From assembly GCA_023715865.1 (NCBI GenBank), contig JAMBOW010000001.1, positions 2,232,001 through 2,296,000 on the forward strand: a stretch of 64,000 bases of DNA. Reading direction: 5' to 3'. The translations under genes and the position numbers were made by a program. This stretch comes from Neobacillus mesonae. Lineage in GTDB: Bacteria; Bacillota; Bacilli; Paenibacillales; Paenibacillaceae. Under the pieces are notes generated by a model. That model worked only from the letters and a program-made list of their open reading frames with translations. It did not search any database and was not told where the DNA came from. Shown here in pieces: positions 17,875 through 27,086 of this stretch (position 1 is the stretch's first letter; the number at the start of each line of letters is the position of its first letter).

Positions 17875-17903
17875 TTGACAATGTAAGCGCTTGAAATTAG
17901 TAT
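17875..17903 (+). promoter_or_regulatory. Promoter with CcpA-type cre site for the sugar ABC operon
   Basis: TTGACA (17875-17880) and TAGTAT (17898-17903) are 17 bases apart. Between them TGTAAGCGCTTGAA (17882-17895) matches the cre consensus TGWAANCGNTNWCA in the conserved core. A cre site inside the promoter would place the transporter under carbon catabolite repression. Confidence 0.65.
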
Positions 17904-17977
17904 CTATTTACATCGGGCAAGTTCATCGAGGTTCATTTTAGTTCAATAATGTACATTACTGGGGGAGGAATTGATCC

Positions 17978-18940
17978 ATGGGAATGAACAATCCCTTGGC
18001 TGTGAAGCAGAGCGTTCGAAGCAAAGGAAAAATTCAATTTCTAAAAAAAGAGATCATTCGTAACAAATATGTATATCTAATGCTGGTTCCTGTACTCTTG
18101 TTTTACTTCATTTTCAGTTATGGTCCGATGTACGGCATTTTGTTATCCTTCCAAAGCAGCTATAGCCCTGCCAAAGGAATTATGGGCGGCAATTGGATCG
18201 GCTTTGATAACTTTACGATGTTCTTTGAAAGCTACAACTTCTGGCGGCTGATGGGCAATACCCTGATTCTTAGTTTGCTGAGTCTTGTTGTCGGCTTCCC
18301 GGCTCCAATTATCCTTGCATTATTGCTCAATGAGGTCCGGAACCGATACTTCAAGAGAGCTGTGCAAACCGTCAGTTACCTGCCTCACTTTATTTCCGTC
18401 GTCGTTGTTGTAGGGATGCTCAAGACCTTCTCAGCCTTAGATGGCGGGCTGTTTAACATTATTAGGGGCTTCTTCGGGTTCGAGCCTATTATGTTTTTTA
18501 CAGATAAAGACATGTTCCGCCCGTTATACATTCTCTCCAATGTATGGCAGGGCGCAGGATGGGCATCTATCCTGTTTCTCGCCGCACTTGCAGGAATTAA
18601 CTCACAGCTGTATGAAGCAGCCAAAATGGATGGCGCGAACAGATGGAGGCAGCTCCTTCATATTACCTTACCGGGCATTATGCCAACCATCGTCATACTC
18701 CTGATTCTCCGTATGGGAAGCATTATGAATGCAGATTTCCAAAAAATTCTCCTTATGCAGACGGCAGCCACCTATGAAACCTCTGATGTCATCTCCACCT
18801 TTGTCTATAGGCAAGGGATGCTGCTGGGAGATCAGGCATACTCCACTGCCATCGGTCTGTTCAATTCAGTCATTAACTTTGCCCTCTTGCTTGGCGCGAA
18901 TTATATCAGCCGCAAAGCAAATGAAACCAGTCTGTGGTAG
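17978..18940 (+). CDS. Sugar ABC transporter permease, LplB family
   Basis: A 320-residue inner-membrane permease with about six helices and the MalF-type EAA loop YEAAKMDGANRWRQLLHITLP near residue 210, the contact site for the ATPase. The N-terminal stretch SYGPMYGILLSFQ is typical of LplB/YteP proteins that import oligosaccharides or uronate-containing glycans. GGGGGAGG is 9 bases before the ATG. It is the first gene of a three-gene operon. No ATPase gene is present, and such systems in Bacillales share a common MsmX-type ATPase. Confidence 0.93.
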   Translation: MGMNNPLAVKQSVRSKGKIQFLKKEIIRNKYVYLMLVPVLLFYFIFSYGPMYGILLSFQSSYSPAKGIMGGNWIGFDNFTMFFESYNFWRLMGNTLILSLLSLVVGFPAPIILALLLNEVRNRYFKRAVQTVSYLPHFISVVVVVGMLKTFSALDGGLFNIIRGFFGFEPIMFFTDKDMFRPLYILSNVWQGAGWASILFLAALAGINSQLYEAAKMDGANRWRQLLHITLPGIMPTIVILLILRMGSIMNADFQKILLMQTAATYETSDVISTFVYRQGMLLGDQAYSTAIGLFNSVINFALLLGANYISRKANETSLW

Positions 18941-18955
18941 AGAGGTGAGCCTACG

Positions 18956-19825
18956 ATGAAAAAATCAATCGGTGAACATATATTTGACAGCGCCAACTAT
19001 ATCCTACTCATTCTTATCATGGTGCTTTGCGCCTATCCAATGATTTATATCTTTAATTCGTCGATCAGTAATCCTGAGCAATTGCTGGCCAGCCGCTCGC
19101 TTATGCTGATTCCTGAAGGATTTTCTTTAGAAGCCTATTCCAAAGTATTTCAGAATCCAAAAATCTATAGCGGATATTTAAATACTCTGTTTTACGTTAT
19201 TGTCGGAACCTCTCTTAACCTGTTGATGACGACACTTGCAGCATATGCGTTGTCAAGGCCAGACTTATACGGACGCAGCTTTTTTATGAAGCTCATTACG
19301 TTCACGATGTTTTTCGGCGGCGGCATGATTCCTACCTTCCTGCTCATTCAAAATCTAGGCTTGCTTGACACAAGATGGGCAATGATTCTGCCTGCTGCCA
19401 TTAATACATTCAATTTCATCATCATGAGAACAAACTTTATGAACATTCCGCTTGCATTAATTGAATCAGCCAAAATTGATGGTGCCAACGACTTTAGAAT
19501 TCTATTCCGGATTGTCGTTCCTCTGTCCAAACCAATTATTGCTGTTATGACGCTTTATTACGCTGTAGACCATTGGAATGACTTTATGGGTCCGCTCCTC
19601 TATTTAAGATCCCAAGAGCTCTATCCAATCCAGATCGTACTTAGGGATATTTTGCTCAGCAACAGCACAGAAGCGATGGGCTCCGCGAATGATACCGGTT
19701 TTGCGATCGGGGAGAACATTAAATATGCAACGATTATTATTTCTACGCTTCCTATTCTGATGGTCTACCCTTTCATCCAGAAATACTTCGTTCAAGGTGC
19801 ACTCATCGGAGCCATTAAAGAATAA
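18956..19825 (+). CDS. Sugar ABC transporter permease, YtcP/LplC family
   Basis: A 289-residue MalG-type permease partner. Its EAA loop is LIESAKIDGANDFRILFRIVVP near residue 170, and it ends with YPFIQKYFVQGALIGAIKE, the conserved C-terminus that inserts toward the ATPase groove in this family. It starts 15 bases after the first permease, with GAGGTGAG as ribosome site. It forms the heterodimeric channel with that protein. Confidence 0.93.
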   Translation: MKKSIGEHIFDSANYILLILIMVLCAYPMIYIFNSSISNPEQLLASRSLMLIPEGFSLEAYSKVFQNPKIYSGYLNTLFYVIVGTSLNLLMTTLAAYALSRPDLYGRSFFMKLITFTMFFGGGMIPTFLLIQNLGLLDTRWAMILPAAINTFNFIIMRTNFMNIPLALIESAKIDGANDFRILFRIVVPLSKPIIAVMTLYYAVDHWNDFMGPLLYLRSQELYPIQIVLRDILLSNSTEAMGSANDTGFAIGENIKYATIIISTLPILMVYPFIQKYFVQGALIGAIKE

Positions 19826-19886
19826 AGCGGGTTACCATATAGATTTGTAGCCCACTTTAATCTATAGATAATCAAGGAGGGTTCAT

Positions 19887-21518
19887 ATGAAGAAGAGGGT
19901 CTTGTCATTGATGTTAACAGCTGTAATGACTACGGGACTGTTAGCCGGTTGCGGAGGTTCAGAAAGCGCAGAGGGTCCCGCACCTGAGGAAGGCGAGCAA
20001 GCGATCACTGAAATACCGCTTCCGATCGTTGAAGAGCCTATGACCATTTCTTACTGGCGGGCGAATGATGCTAAAATTGCCTCAGGCAACGGGTTTTCTG
20101 ACGTGAAAGCTTATCAGGAAAAAGAGAAAAGAACAGGCATTAAAGTCAATTTCACTCACCCGCCGCTTGGACAGCAAAAAGACCAGTTCAACCTGCTCGT
20201 TACGGGTAATGAGCTGCCTGACATCATCTACTACAACTGGGCAGACGTTTCAGGGGGACCTGAGAAGCTGCTGGCCGATGGCAGAATTATTAAACTGAAC
20301 GAATATATCGACCTCTATGCCCCTAACTTGAAGAAGATTATTGAAGAAGATGATGTGGTTCGTAAGCAGATTTCACTGGATGATGGAACGATCTTCATGT
20401 TCCCTTATCTTCGGACGGATGCGGTTAAGCTGAATGCGACGACAGGGATTGTACTGCGTCAAGACTGGCTTGAGAAGCTTAATTTGAAAACGCCTACAAC
20501 AATTGACGAGTGGTACACCGTGCTTAAGGCCTTCCGAGAAGAAGATCCGAACGGCAACGGTAAGAAGGACGAACTGCCGTACACGGCAAACTGGGGTCCT
20601 GGCAACATGAGCAAATTGTATGATTTTGCTCCTTCCTATGGAGTACTGGGCGGGTTCCAGCTCAACGGAGATACTGTAGAATACGGTCCGATTCAACCAG
20701 GATTTAAAGACTTCCTTGAGACGATGCGGAAATGGTATGAGGAAGGATTAATCGATCCTGAAATCATGACCAATGACGGTAAGGCATTTGATTATAAGAT
20801 CACAAATAATCTAGCAGGAGCATACTACGGCGGAGTATTCAGCGGTATGGCCAAATATCTCAACCTAATGGCTGATGATCCGGAATTCGATCTTGTTGGT
20901 GCTCCTTGGCCTCTGGATTCGGAAGGCATATCTCGCAGTACCTTCCGTTTTGATACCAAGGTATTGACGTACGGTGAAGCGATTACCACTTCAGCTGACG
21001 AAGATAAGATCAAAGCGATCGTGCAATGGATGGATTACAATTACAGTCCAGAAGGTCATGATCTGTTCAATTTTGGGATTGAAGGAGACAGCTACACTGC
21101 TGAGGGCGATACCATCGAATTTACAGACACCATTTTGAAGAACCCAGACGGGCTGACTTATGACCAGGCATTGGCAGGTTACGCGTTATCTATCATGGAT
21201 GGACCGATGAACCAAGATACACGGTACCTGGATGGTCTCATGGCGTTTGAGCAGCAACAGGAAGCGAATAAAGTTTGGATGGAGGCTGATTATTCCTTGG
21301 CCCTTCCAACACTGCGTAAAACCGAGGAAGAAGCTCGTAAAGAAGCTCAAATCATGGGACAGGTAACTACCTACTTGGATGAAATGATGACGAAGTTCAT
21401 TTTAGGTGACGAACCACTTACGAATTATGAACAGTTTGTTGAAACGATTAAGGGTATGGGAATTGAAGAAGTTATCAAAATCAACCAGGATGCCTACGAA
21501 CGTTATCAAGCGCGTTAA
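19887..21518 (+). CDS. Extracellular sugar-binding lipoprotein of the ABC importer (LplA/YtcQ type)
   Basis: A 543-residue lipoprotein. The signal peptide ends in the lipobox LLAGC with the lipidated Cys at residue 22, followed by an acidic Ser/Gly/Glu linker. EPMTISYWRAND starts the mature fold and GNELPDIIYYNWAD is typical of large family 1 solute-binding proteins. The 500-plus residue size is characteristic of Paenibacillus LplA/YtcQ-like proteins. The ligand is unknown. Unlike many such operons, no two-component regulator or glycoside hydrolase is adjacent. Confidence 0.93.
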   Translation: MKKRVLSLMLTAVMTTGLLAGCGGSESAEGPAPEEGEQAITEIPLPIVEEPMTISYWRANDAKIASGNGFSDVKAYQEKEKRTGIKVNFTHPPLGQQKDQFNLLVTGNELPDIIYYNWADVSGGPEKLLADGRIIKLNEYIDLYAPNLKKIIEEDDVVRKQISLDDGTIFMFPYLRTDAVKLNATTGIVLRQDWLEKLNLKTPTTIDEWYTVLKAFREEDPNGNGKKDELPYTANWGPGNMSKLYDFAPSYGVLGGFQLNGDTVEYGPIQPGFKDFLETMRKWYEEGLIDPEIMTNDGKAFDYKITNNLAGAYYGGVFSGMAKYLNLMADDPEFDLVGAPWPLDSEGISRSTFRFDTKVLTYGEAITTSADEDKIKAIVQWMDYNYSPEGHDLFNFGIEGDSYTAEGDTIEFTDTILKNPDGLTYDQALAGYALSIMDGPMNQDTRYLDGLMAFEQQQEANKVWMEADYSLALPTLRKTEEEARKEAQIMGQVTTYLDEMMTKFILGDEPLTNYEQFVETIKGMGIEEVIKINQDAYERYQAR

Positions 21519-21536
21519 AAGAGGCGATCTTATACG

Positions 21537-21577
21537 AAAGAGTGAGCAGCAGGATTCTCCTGCTGCTCACTCTTGTA
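21537..21577. terminator. Terminator between convergent genes
   Basis: AGAGTGAGCAGCAGGA and TCCTGCTGCTCACTCT form a perfect 16-bp stem with a TTC loop. The T-rich tail on the plus side is weak (TTGTATTG). It may also serve the minus-strand hydrolase. Confidence 0.82.
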
Positions 21578-21591
21578 TTGTCTGTATATTT

Positions 21592-22227
21592 TTAATATGT
21601 CGTACTCTTTATGGATCCAAAAAAGTTTGTATACGCTCTCACTAATTCGCTTAAATGCTCTACAGATTTTCGGACATCCATGACCTCTAGACCATGACCT
21701 GCATCCGGTATTTTGATAATGTCTATTTCATTTTTCAAGCTGTCAAGCTTTCCTCTGCTCTCCTCGCTGAATAATGAATCCTTCGTGCCATAAATAACAA
21801 GTCCGGAAGAATGCTGAATATAATCGAGTGTACTGTCAAGCGGAGTAAGGTACAAATGAGTGATGCGATGATCTCCCAACTTCTCTGCCGCGTAACCTGC
21901 AAGGAGTGTCCCCAGGCTTTTACTTACAAACACCAACTGTTCATAATCTTCGCTAAAGTGCTTCACCGTCTGCAATACTTCTTCCGCTAGAATAGAGCGC
22001 TGCTCTCTTTCCAAAGCAACTCGTGCGCTCTGATAGCCATATTCGAGCAGCAGTACGTCCATTCCTTGTTCAACCGCACTCTGGACTGCATAATGAAGAA
22101 CGGGCAGCTCACAGGAATAGTTTTGTCCGGGAAAAAATACAACCAGCGTATTCGAACCCTGAGTCGTTTGTCTAAGCCGTACATCACGGCCCCAGTAGGA
22201 TTCTTCATAATAAGTATAGTGTTCCAA
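21592..22227 (-). CDS. Small alpha/beta hydrolase
   Basis: About 211 residues. The nucleophile elbow is LVFVSKSLGTLLAG (SKSLG, Ser near residue 101), with the acidic residue region YGTKDSLFS and the catalytic His in IPDAGHGLEVMD. TTG 22227 is preferred as start because GAGGTG lies 7 bases upstream. An ATG 12 codons further up (22263) has no ribosome site. No signal peptide or membrane helix is seen. The substrate is unknown. It converges on the sugar-binding protein gene. Confidence 0.78.
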   Translation of the reverse strand: MEHYTYYEESYWGRDVRLRQTTQGSNTLVVFFPGQNYSCELPVLHYAVQSAVEQGMDVLLLEYGYQSARVALEREQRSILAEEVLQTVKHFSEDYEQLVFVSKSLGTLLAGYAAEKLGDHRITHLYLTPLDSTLDYIQHSSGLVIYGTKDSLFSEESRGKLDSLKNEIDIIKIPDAGHGLEVMDVRKSVEHLSELVRAYTNFFGSIKSTTY

Positions 22228-22303
22228 GAACTGCACCTCACTTCCCACGATATTACAAATCATTATATATGAGATTGGTAAATAATAGAATATAAATCAA
22301 CTA

Positions 22304-22337
22304 AAAAAGGCACCCGCAAGGTTAGCGAATGCCTCTT
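22304..22337 (-). terminator. Terminator of the cell-wall amidase gene
   Basis: On the minus strand GGCATTCGC pairs with GCGGGTGCC (two G-U pairs) around TAACCTT and is followed by TTTTTT. Confidence 0.82.
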
Positions 22338-22355
22338 AATAACAATAGTATTATT

Positions 22356-23810
22356 TTATAATTTCAAGTATTCTTTAATTCCATCGACAATACTTTGTGC
22401 AACTTTGTTTTGGAAGTCTTTATCGAATAAGGTTGCTTCCTCAGCTTTATTTGATAAGAATCCAATTTCCAGCAGTGCAGCTGGCATGTCTGTATTTCGA
22501 AGAACAGAATAATTGGCTGATTTGACCTTACGGTCCTTCAGGCCCGTTGCCTTTATTAAATGCTTATGAATGATATCTGCTAGTGCCTTATCTTGGCTCT
22601 TCTTATAAAAAGTTTCTGTTCCATTTGCCGAAGGTGTCGCCGAATTCGCATGAATGGAAAGGAAAATGTCTGCATCTGCATTATTTGCAATCTTAGCCCG
22701 CTCAAGCAGTTCAGGATAGGTGTCACCTGACCTTGTCAAAATGACTTCGATGTTGGATTCTTTCTTGAGCAATGCTTCAACCTTTAATGTAAGCGATAAG
22801 TTAAAATCCTTTTCCAGCTTGCCGGTCGCCCCAACAGTCCCTCCGTCTTGTGCTCCATGCCCTGCATCTAGGACAACAATCTTTTTGCCGTTGCCTTGGG
22901 ATGGATTGGTTACCGGAGGCGTCTCAGGCAACGTAGTATCTGGCTCAGTCGTGCTTGGAGGTGGAACTGTGTCTTGGTTCAAATCCACAATAAGGAGGCT
23001 TGTCCCTGCTTGTGACACACTGTATCCCGCAGCTTCCTTCAAATCAATGACGATTCGTACTGTCGAAGGATCTGTGCTGAATAATGAATATCTGATCTGA
23101 GATACCATCGGATATTCAGTGACTTGCATACTACCGGAACCCTGTACATTAAGTTCCCCTGCAAAGTCCGTACTGAACTGAGTATTGGGCAGATCAACGA
23201 CGATACGATCTGGTCCTGTCATTGTAAATACCTTAGGAGTGACGCTGCTGCTCGTCGCGATTTGCAATTGATTAGCACTAAAGCCGATGCCGGACACTTG
23301 AACAAGTGCCTGTGGATCGTTTATCGTTCCCCCGCCTGTGTTGCCTGATCCTGCGGGAGGACTGCTTCCTTCCCCAGAACCGCTGACTTGTGCGAGCTTC
23401 GCAGTCTTAGTGCTGTTATCCCAGCTTACCTTTAACCCGAACTGTTCACCAACGAACCTCAGCGGCACTAGTGTAGTCCCGCTTCTGACTACAGGTGCAC
23501 TATCGAGCACAACAGACTGATTATCTACTAGGGCATTCTTGTCATTGACGACCATCTTCATGACAATTCCTTGCTGAATTGTAACTGTTCCCGTATTCTG
23601 CTCCCACTTGACGTTGTAACCCAATTCTTCGGCTACCATCCGTATCGGTATCATTACAGATCCATTAATAATTTCTATCTTGGAACTTTCCTCTGCCCCG
23701 ATTCTTTTATCGTTCAAATAAATCTGAGCTTGTCCATCTGCCGCATGGCTAAGTCCGGGTATTACCCACAACCCTACAAAAAATAACATGAACAATAAAA
23801 TCCTCTTCAA
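22356..23810 (-). CDS. N-acetylmuramoyl-L-alanine amidase with copper-amine-oxidase-like and AMIN domains
   Basis: A secreted cell-wall hydrolase of about 484 residues. Order: a signal peptide ending near SHAADG; a Cu-amine-oxidase N-like domain made of two VPLRF-type repeats (MIPIRMVAEELGYNVKW and TLVPLRFVGEQFGLKVSW); a Ser/Gly linker; an AMIN domain (PDRIVVDLPNTQF); a Pro/Thr linker; and an Amidase_3 domain. The zinc ligands are His in LDAGHGAQDGG, Glu in the middle region, and His in LSIHANSA; LLEIGFLSN carries the catalytic Glu. TTG 23810 gives a clean MKRILLFML signal start after AAGGA; ATG 23822 sits directly on that site. It is monocistronic. Confidence 0.92.
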   Translation of the reverse strand: MKRILLFMLFFVGLWVIPGLSHAADGQAQIYLNDKRIGAEESSKIEIINGSVMIPIRMVAEELGYNVKWEQNTGTVTIQQGIVMKMVVNDKNALVDNQSVVLDSAPVVRSGTTLVPLRFVGEQFGLKVSWDNSTKTAKLAQVSGSGEGSSPPAGSGNTGGGTINDPQALVQVSGIGFSANQLQIATSSSVTPKVFTMTGPDRIVVDLPNTQFSTDFAGELNVQGSGSMQVTEYPMVSQIRYSLFSTDPSTVRIVIDLKEAAGYSVSQAGTSLLIVDLNQDTVPPPSTTEPDTTLPETPPVTNPSQGNGKKIVVLDAGHGAQDGGTVGATGKLEKDFNLSLTLKVEALLKKESNIEVILTRSGDTYPELLERAKIANNADADIFLSIHANSATPSANGTETFYKKSQDKALADIIHKHLIKATGLKDRKVKSANYSVLRNTDMPAALLEIGFLSNKAEEATLFDKDFQNKVAQSIVDGIKEYLKL

Positions 23811-23969
23811 AATTTCACACATCCTTTTGGTCGTCTTGTAAAATCACCAACACTCTGCACGTTCCTACATCTTCTTCTATATAAGACGCAATTTAACAAC
23901 AATTGTTGCGATCCTCGTTCGATTAAATAAAATGATGAAGATCATCAAAACAACATTATTTATCGGCAT

Positions 23970-24401
23970 TTAGTCTTTATTTGTGAAGAGATGATACAAT
24001 CCGTAACCCATAGCTCCGCCTATTACATTCAGTAATAGATCATCAATATCACCCGTTCCAACTCTAAATAACATTTGGCAAATTTCCAGAACAATAATGA
24101 GACCGGCAAACATTATCAGAAAATTAGTGAATTTCAGATGCTTAGGGAATGCTGCAGGTATGAGACATCCCAAAGGGATAAAGACCCCAATGTTACCCGC
24201 CAAATTAATAAGAGTATCGAGCAGATTGTCGTACGTTACATTTAGTACATACTCAGAGATCGTGTGCAGCGGCACGATATTGTAACTGTAGTTCGGGTGT
24301 ACCGAGCGGTTAAAGCCGGCAAACATAAGATATAGAAGCACTAGGTTGTATGTAATTAGAATAAATCGAATGAATAGTATGCGACGTTTCACTGATTGCA
24401 C
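23970..24401 (-). CDS. VanZ-family membrane protein
   Basis: A 143-residue protein with about four membrane helices. NIVPLHTI near residue 39, LINLAGNIGVFIPLGCLIP near 64 and GTGDIDDLLLNVIGGAMGY near 114 are the conserved VanZ features. VanZ proteins give low-level teicoplanin resistance in some hosts, but most chromosomal members are of unknown role. It follows a small membrane-protein gene by 23 bases. Confidence 0.88.
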   Translation of the reverse strand: MQSVKRRILFIRFILITYNLVLLYLMFAGFNRSVHPNYSYNIVPLHTISEYVLNVTYDNLLDTLINLAGNIGVFIPLGCLIPAAFPKHLKFTNFLIMFAGLIIVLEICQMLFRVGTGDIDDLLLNVIGGAMGYGLYHLFTNKD

Positions 24402-24424
24402 CTCAGACTGCCTTATGTCTCACT

Positions 24425-24706
24425 TCATTTTCTTTTTCTTAATATCTCGGCAAACATCTCATGATCATTAGGTGAGTCCTTTGCTTCTTGGGCAGCCAAA
24501 ACTGCAAGCCTGTCCATTTCTTCCTTTGTCAGTGAAGGCTTACTTGAGACATCCAGCTTTTTTCTTATTTCCTTTATTTCTAATAGCAGCAGAATGAGCA
24601 AAGTAAACAGAAGTACAACGCTAGCTAAGACAAAAACTTCTAGTGAAATCATTAACAGAATGTATCCCATAACGGCTAATCCCAAAAATATAAAAATAGC
24701 AGTCAT
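24425..24706 (-). CDS. Small membrane-anchored protein of unknown function
   Basis: A 93-residue protein with two hydrophobic segments in the first 50 residues and a charged cytosolic tail (KEIRKKLDVSSKPSLTKEE and a final RKRK). AGGAG lies 7 bases before ATG 24706, which is preferred over an ATG six codons earlier. It is probably cotranscribed with the VanZ gene downstream. I do not recognise the family. Confidence 0.65.
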   Translation of the reverse strand: MTAIFIFLGLAVMGYILLMISLEVFVLASVVLLFTLLILLLLEIKEIRKKLDVSSKPSLTKEEMDRLAVLAAQEAKDSPNDHEMFAEILRKRK

Positions 24707-24938
24707 ATTAAACTCCTGTCTCACAAATGCAAAGTTTTACGATCAAGCAGCAGTGCAGCAGGATTAGACATCTTCTCTCTTTTTATACTGACATTCGCCT
24801 TCTTCTATCATAAAACAATTACAATATTTTGCCAATTGCTTCTAACATTATTTTTTCGTGTAAATCTGACATGCATCAATATTTGATTTAAGCTCCATAT
24901 TAAATCAGGATTGAACTCTGACATGAAGGGAGATATAC

Positions 24939-26372
24939 GTGGTGAGCAGCTGTAAAGAAAGCGCGAATGATCAGGCCAAAAGTGAAAAAAAATTAAAATG
25001 GTGGCAGCTTTCTTTGCTGGGAGTGGCGTGTACTATCGGCACAGGATATTTTCTCGGCTCTGCGCTAGCCATACAGATAGGCGGTCCTTCTGTCCTCTTT
25101 ACATTTCTACTCGCTGCTATAGGAACATACTGCGTATTTGACGTCCTTGCACAGATGACGGCCAAATCACCGGAACAGGGATCTTTCAGGTCTTATGCAA
25201 AAAAAGCTTACGGCCGTTGGGCAGGCTTCAGCAGCGGATGGGTATATTGGTGTTCGGAGCTTCTGATTATGGGCAGCCAGTTGACTGCATTATCCTTGTT
25301 CTCCCGTTTTTGGTTCCCACAGATCCCGGTATGGATATTTGCTGCAGGATTTGCTGTCCTTGGACTTATCGTCGTAATTATTGGAAACAAGCTGTTTGAT
25401 CCCTTGGAGAGTGTGGCGGCAGTCATTAAGCTTGCAGCGATTCTCATGTTTATCATATTAGGGGCAGCGGCCTTGTTCGGATGGCTTTCAGGGGGGATTC
25501 GTCCTCAAATGCCTATGTCTATTGGTGCTTTATTTCCAAACGGTGCGATGGGAGCATGGTCTGCTCTTCTGTTCTCTTTTTATGCTTACGGGGGGATTGA
25601 AGTCATGGGGCTTATGGCTTTGCGGCTGAAGGATCCGAAGGAAGCACCAAAAGCCGGCAGAACGATGATCATTCTGCTGGCGGTAATCTATATTATTTCA
25701 TTATTTCTCGTCGTGTCTATTGCTGCCTGGAGAAATTTTGGCACAAAGGAAAGTCCGTTCATACAAGCGCTGGACGCATACAACTTGCCGTTTATTCCGC
25801 ATTTAATGAACGGTGTCCTCATCGTAGCCGGCTTTTCTACAATGGTCGCTTCGCTGTACGCAGTAACAACCATGCTGATCACACTGGCTCAAGACAAAGA
25901 CGCTCCACCTCTTTTTGCCAAAAAGGTGAAGGAACGTTTCCCTGTCTTTGCTTTTGGCTTGACGGCAGCCGCACTGGTTGGTTCCATTGTTCTTGCCCTG
26001 CTGCTTCCAGGATCATTATATGAGTATGTCACCACAGCCGCTGGGCTGATGCTGTTATATAATTGGACTTTTATCTTAGTGACTTCAGGAAAACTTTTGA
26101 AGCTGACCCTTTTTGGACAGATCAAAAGATTTGGAGGCATCCTTCTCCTTCTGCTGGCCGTCACCGGAACCTTGTTTCATCATACAAGCCGGCCCGGATT
26201 TTGGATCAGCTTTCTGTTTCTCGCATGCATCGGTATCGTAACCTGGTTTATGCAGCATAAAGTATGGAGCAAATCAGGCCAGAAAAATCGAAAGCCTGAC
26301 AAGCACCTTATCGAAAAACTGAAGCTGAACCGACATCGCTTTCCTGCCCGAGCTAGAAAAATAAAGCCTTGA
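24939..26372 (+). CDS. APC-superfamily amino acid permease
   Basis: A 477-residue transporter with about 12 helices. WWQLSLLGVACTIGTGYFLG near residue 20 is the consensus helix-1 break of the APC family, and LLFSFYAYGGIEVMGL near 205 is the helix-6 counterpart. It resembles the AnsP/YdgF branch, proton-coupled importers of neutral amino acids. The substrate is not readable. The start is GTG 24939 after AAGGGAG. Its last 20 bases overlap the end of the convergent LysE gene. Confidence 0.88.
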   Translation: MVSSCKESANDQAKSEKKLKWWQLSLLGVACTIGTGYFLGSALAIQIGGPSVLFTFLLAAIGTYCVFDVLAQMTAKSPEQGSFRSYAKKAYGRWAGFSSGWVYWCSELLIMGSQLTALSLFSRFWFPQIPVWIFAAGFAVLGLIVVIIGNKLFDPLESVAAVIKLAAILMFIILGAAALFGWLSGGIRPQMPMSIGALFPNGAMGAWSALLFSFYAYGGIEVMGLMALRLKDPKEAPKAGRTMIILLAVIYIISLFLVVSIAAWRNFGTKESPFIQALDAYNLPFIPHLMNGVLIVAGFSTMVASLYAVTTMLITLAQDKDAPPLFAKKVKERFPVFAFGLTAAALVGSIVLALLLPGSLYEYVTTAAGLMLLYNWTFILVTSGKLLKLTLFGQIKRFGGILLLLLAVTGTLFHHTSRPGFWISFLFLACIGIVTWFMQHKVWSKSGQKNRKPDKHLIEKLKLNRHRFPARARKIKP

Positions 26373-26985
26373 CAGCTTGTACGCCAAAATGGATGCCGAA
26401 GCCAATTAAAAATAGTCCAGATACTATAGATATGCCTTTCAGCAGCTTTGGACTGAGGAACGTACGGAAGAAGCTTGAAACTGCAGCAACCGTAAGATCC
26501 CATATAAATATGCCGAGCACAATAGCCAGGCTCAGCAATACGATCTGCCAGGCACTTTTGGCTGCCGCTTCTTGAGCGAGTACCGAACCAAATATTCCGA
26601 GCCAGAACAAAATGGACATTGGATTAAACAGCGACATCCAGAATCCGGAAAGGAATGATTTGCCGAGCGGCTCCTTTTCCTTGATATCGACTTCCTTAAT
26701 GTGTGTACTGCTGAGTAGACTCTCCACACCGGTATAGACCAGCACAAAAAAGCCGAATAACCATAAAAAAGTCTGAATAAATGGAGTATCCAAGAAATGG
26801 ACAACTCCCAGATACACAAGCAGCATGTACAGCACATCTGCCAGCACTGCACCAAGTCCGAAAACCCATGAGTGAATAAAACCGCGCCTGATACCGAGGT
26901 TAAGCTGAGCCGCATTCAAAGGACCGATGGGAGCGGCGAGCGACAAACCTAATAGCATATAAGCAAAATAGACACTTGTTAGCAT
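26353..26985 (-). CDS. LysE-family amino acid exporter
   Basis: A 210-residue protein with six hydrophobic segments. LGLSLAAPIGPLNAAQLNLGIRRG near residue 12 carries the family APIGP motif, and WVFGLGAVLADVLYM follows. LysE/RhtB proteins export amino acids or similar metabolites. It resembles YrhP of Bacillus. AAGGAGGAGG precedes the ATG. Facing a permease gene tail to tail with a 20-base overlap, the pair could balance uptake and export, but this is conjecture. Confidence 0.9.
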   Translation of the reverse strand: MLTSVYFAYMLLGLSLAAPIGPLNAAQLNLGIRRGFIHSWVFGLGAVLADVLYMLLVYLGVVHFLDTPFIQTFLWLFGFFVLVYTGVESLLSSTHIKEVDIKEKEPLGKSFLSGFWMSLFNPMSILFWLGIFGSVLAQEAAAKSAWQIVLLSLAIVLGIFIWDLTVAAVSSFFRTFLSPKLLKGISIVSGLFLIGFGIHFGVQAVKALFF

Positions 26986-27086
26986 ATGCCTCCTCCTTAG
27001 AATAGAAACCTTCCAATCGGTATATTCTATTCAAGGAAAGAGGCCTGTACGACAATTATTCAATTATCTTCTCGTAAAAGTATACC

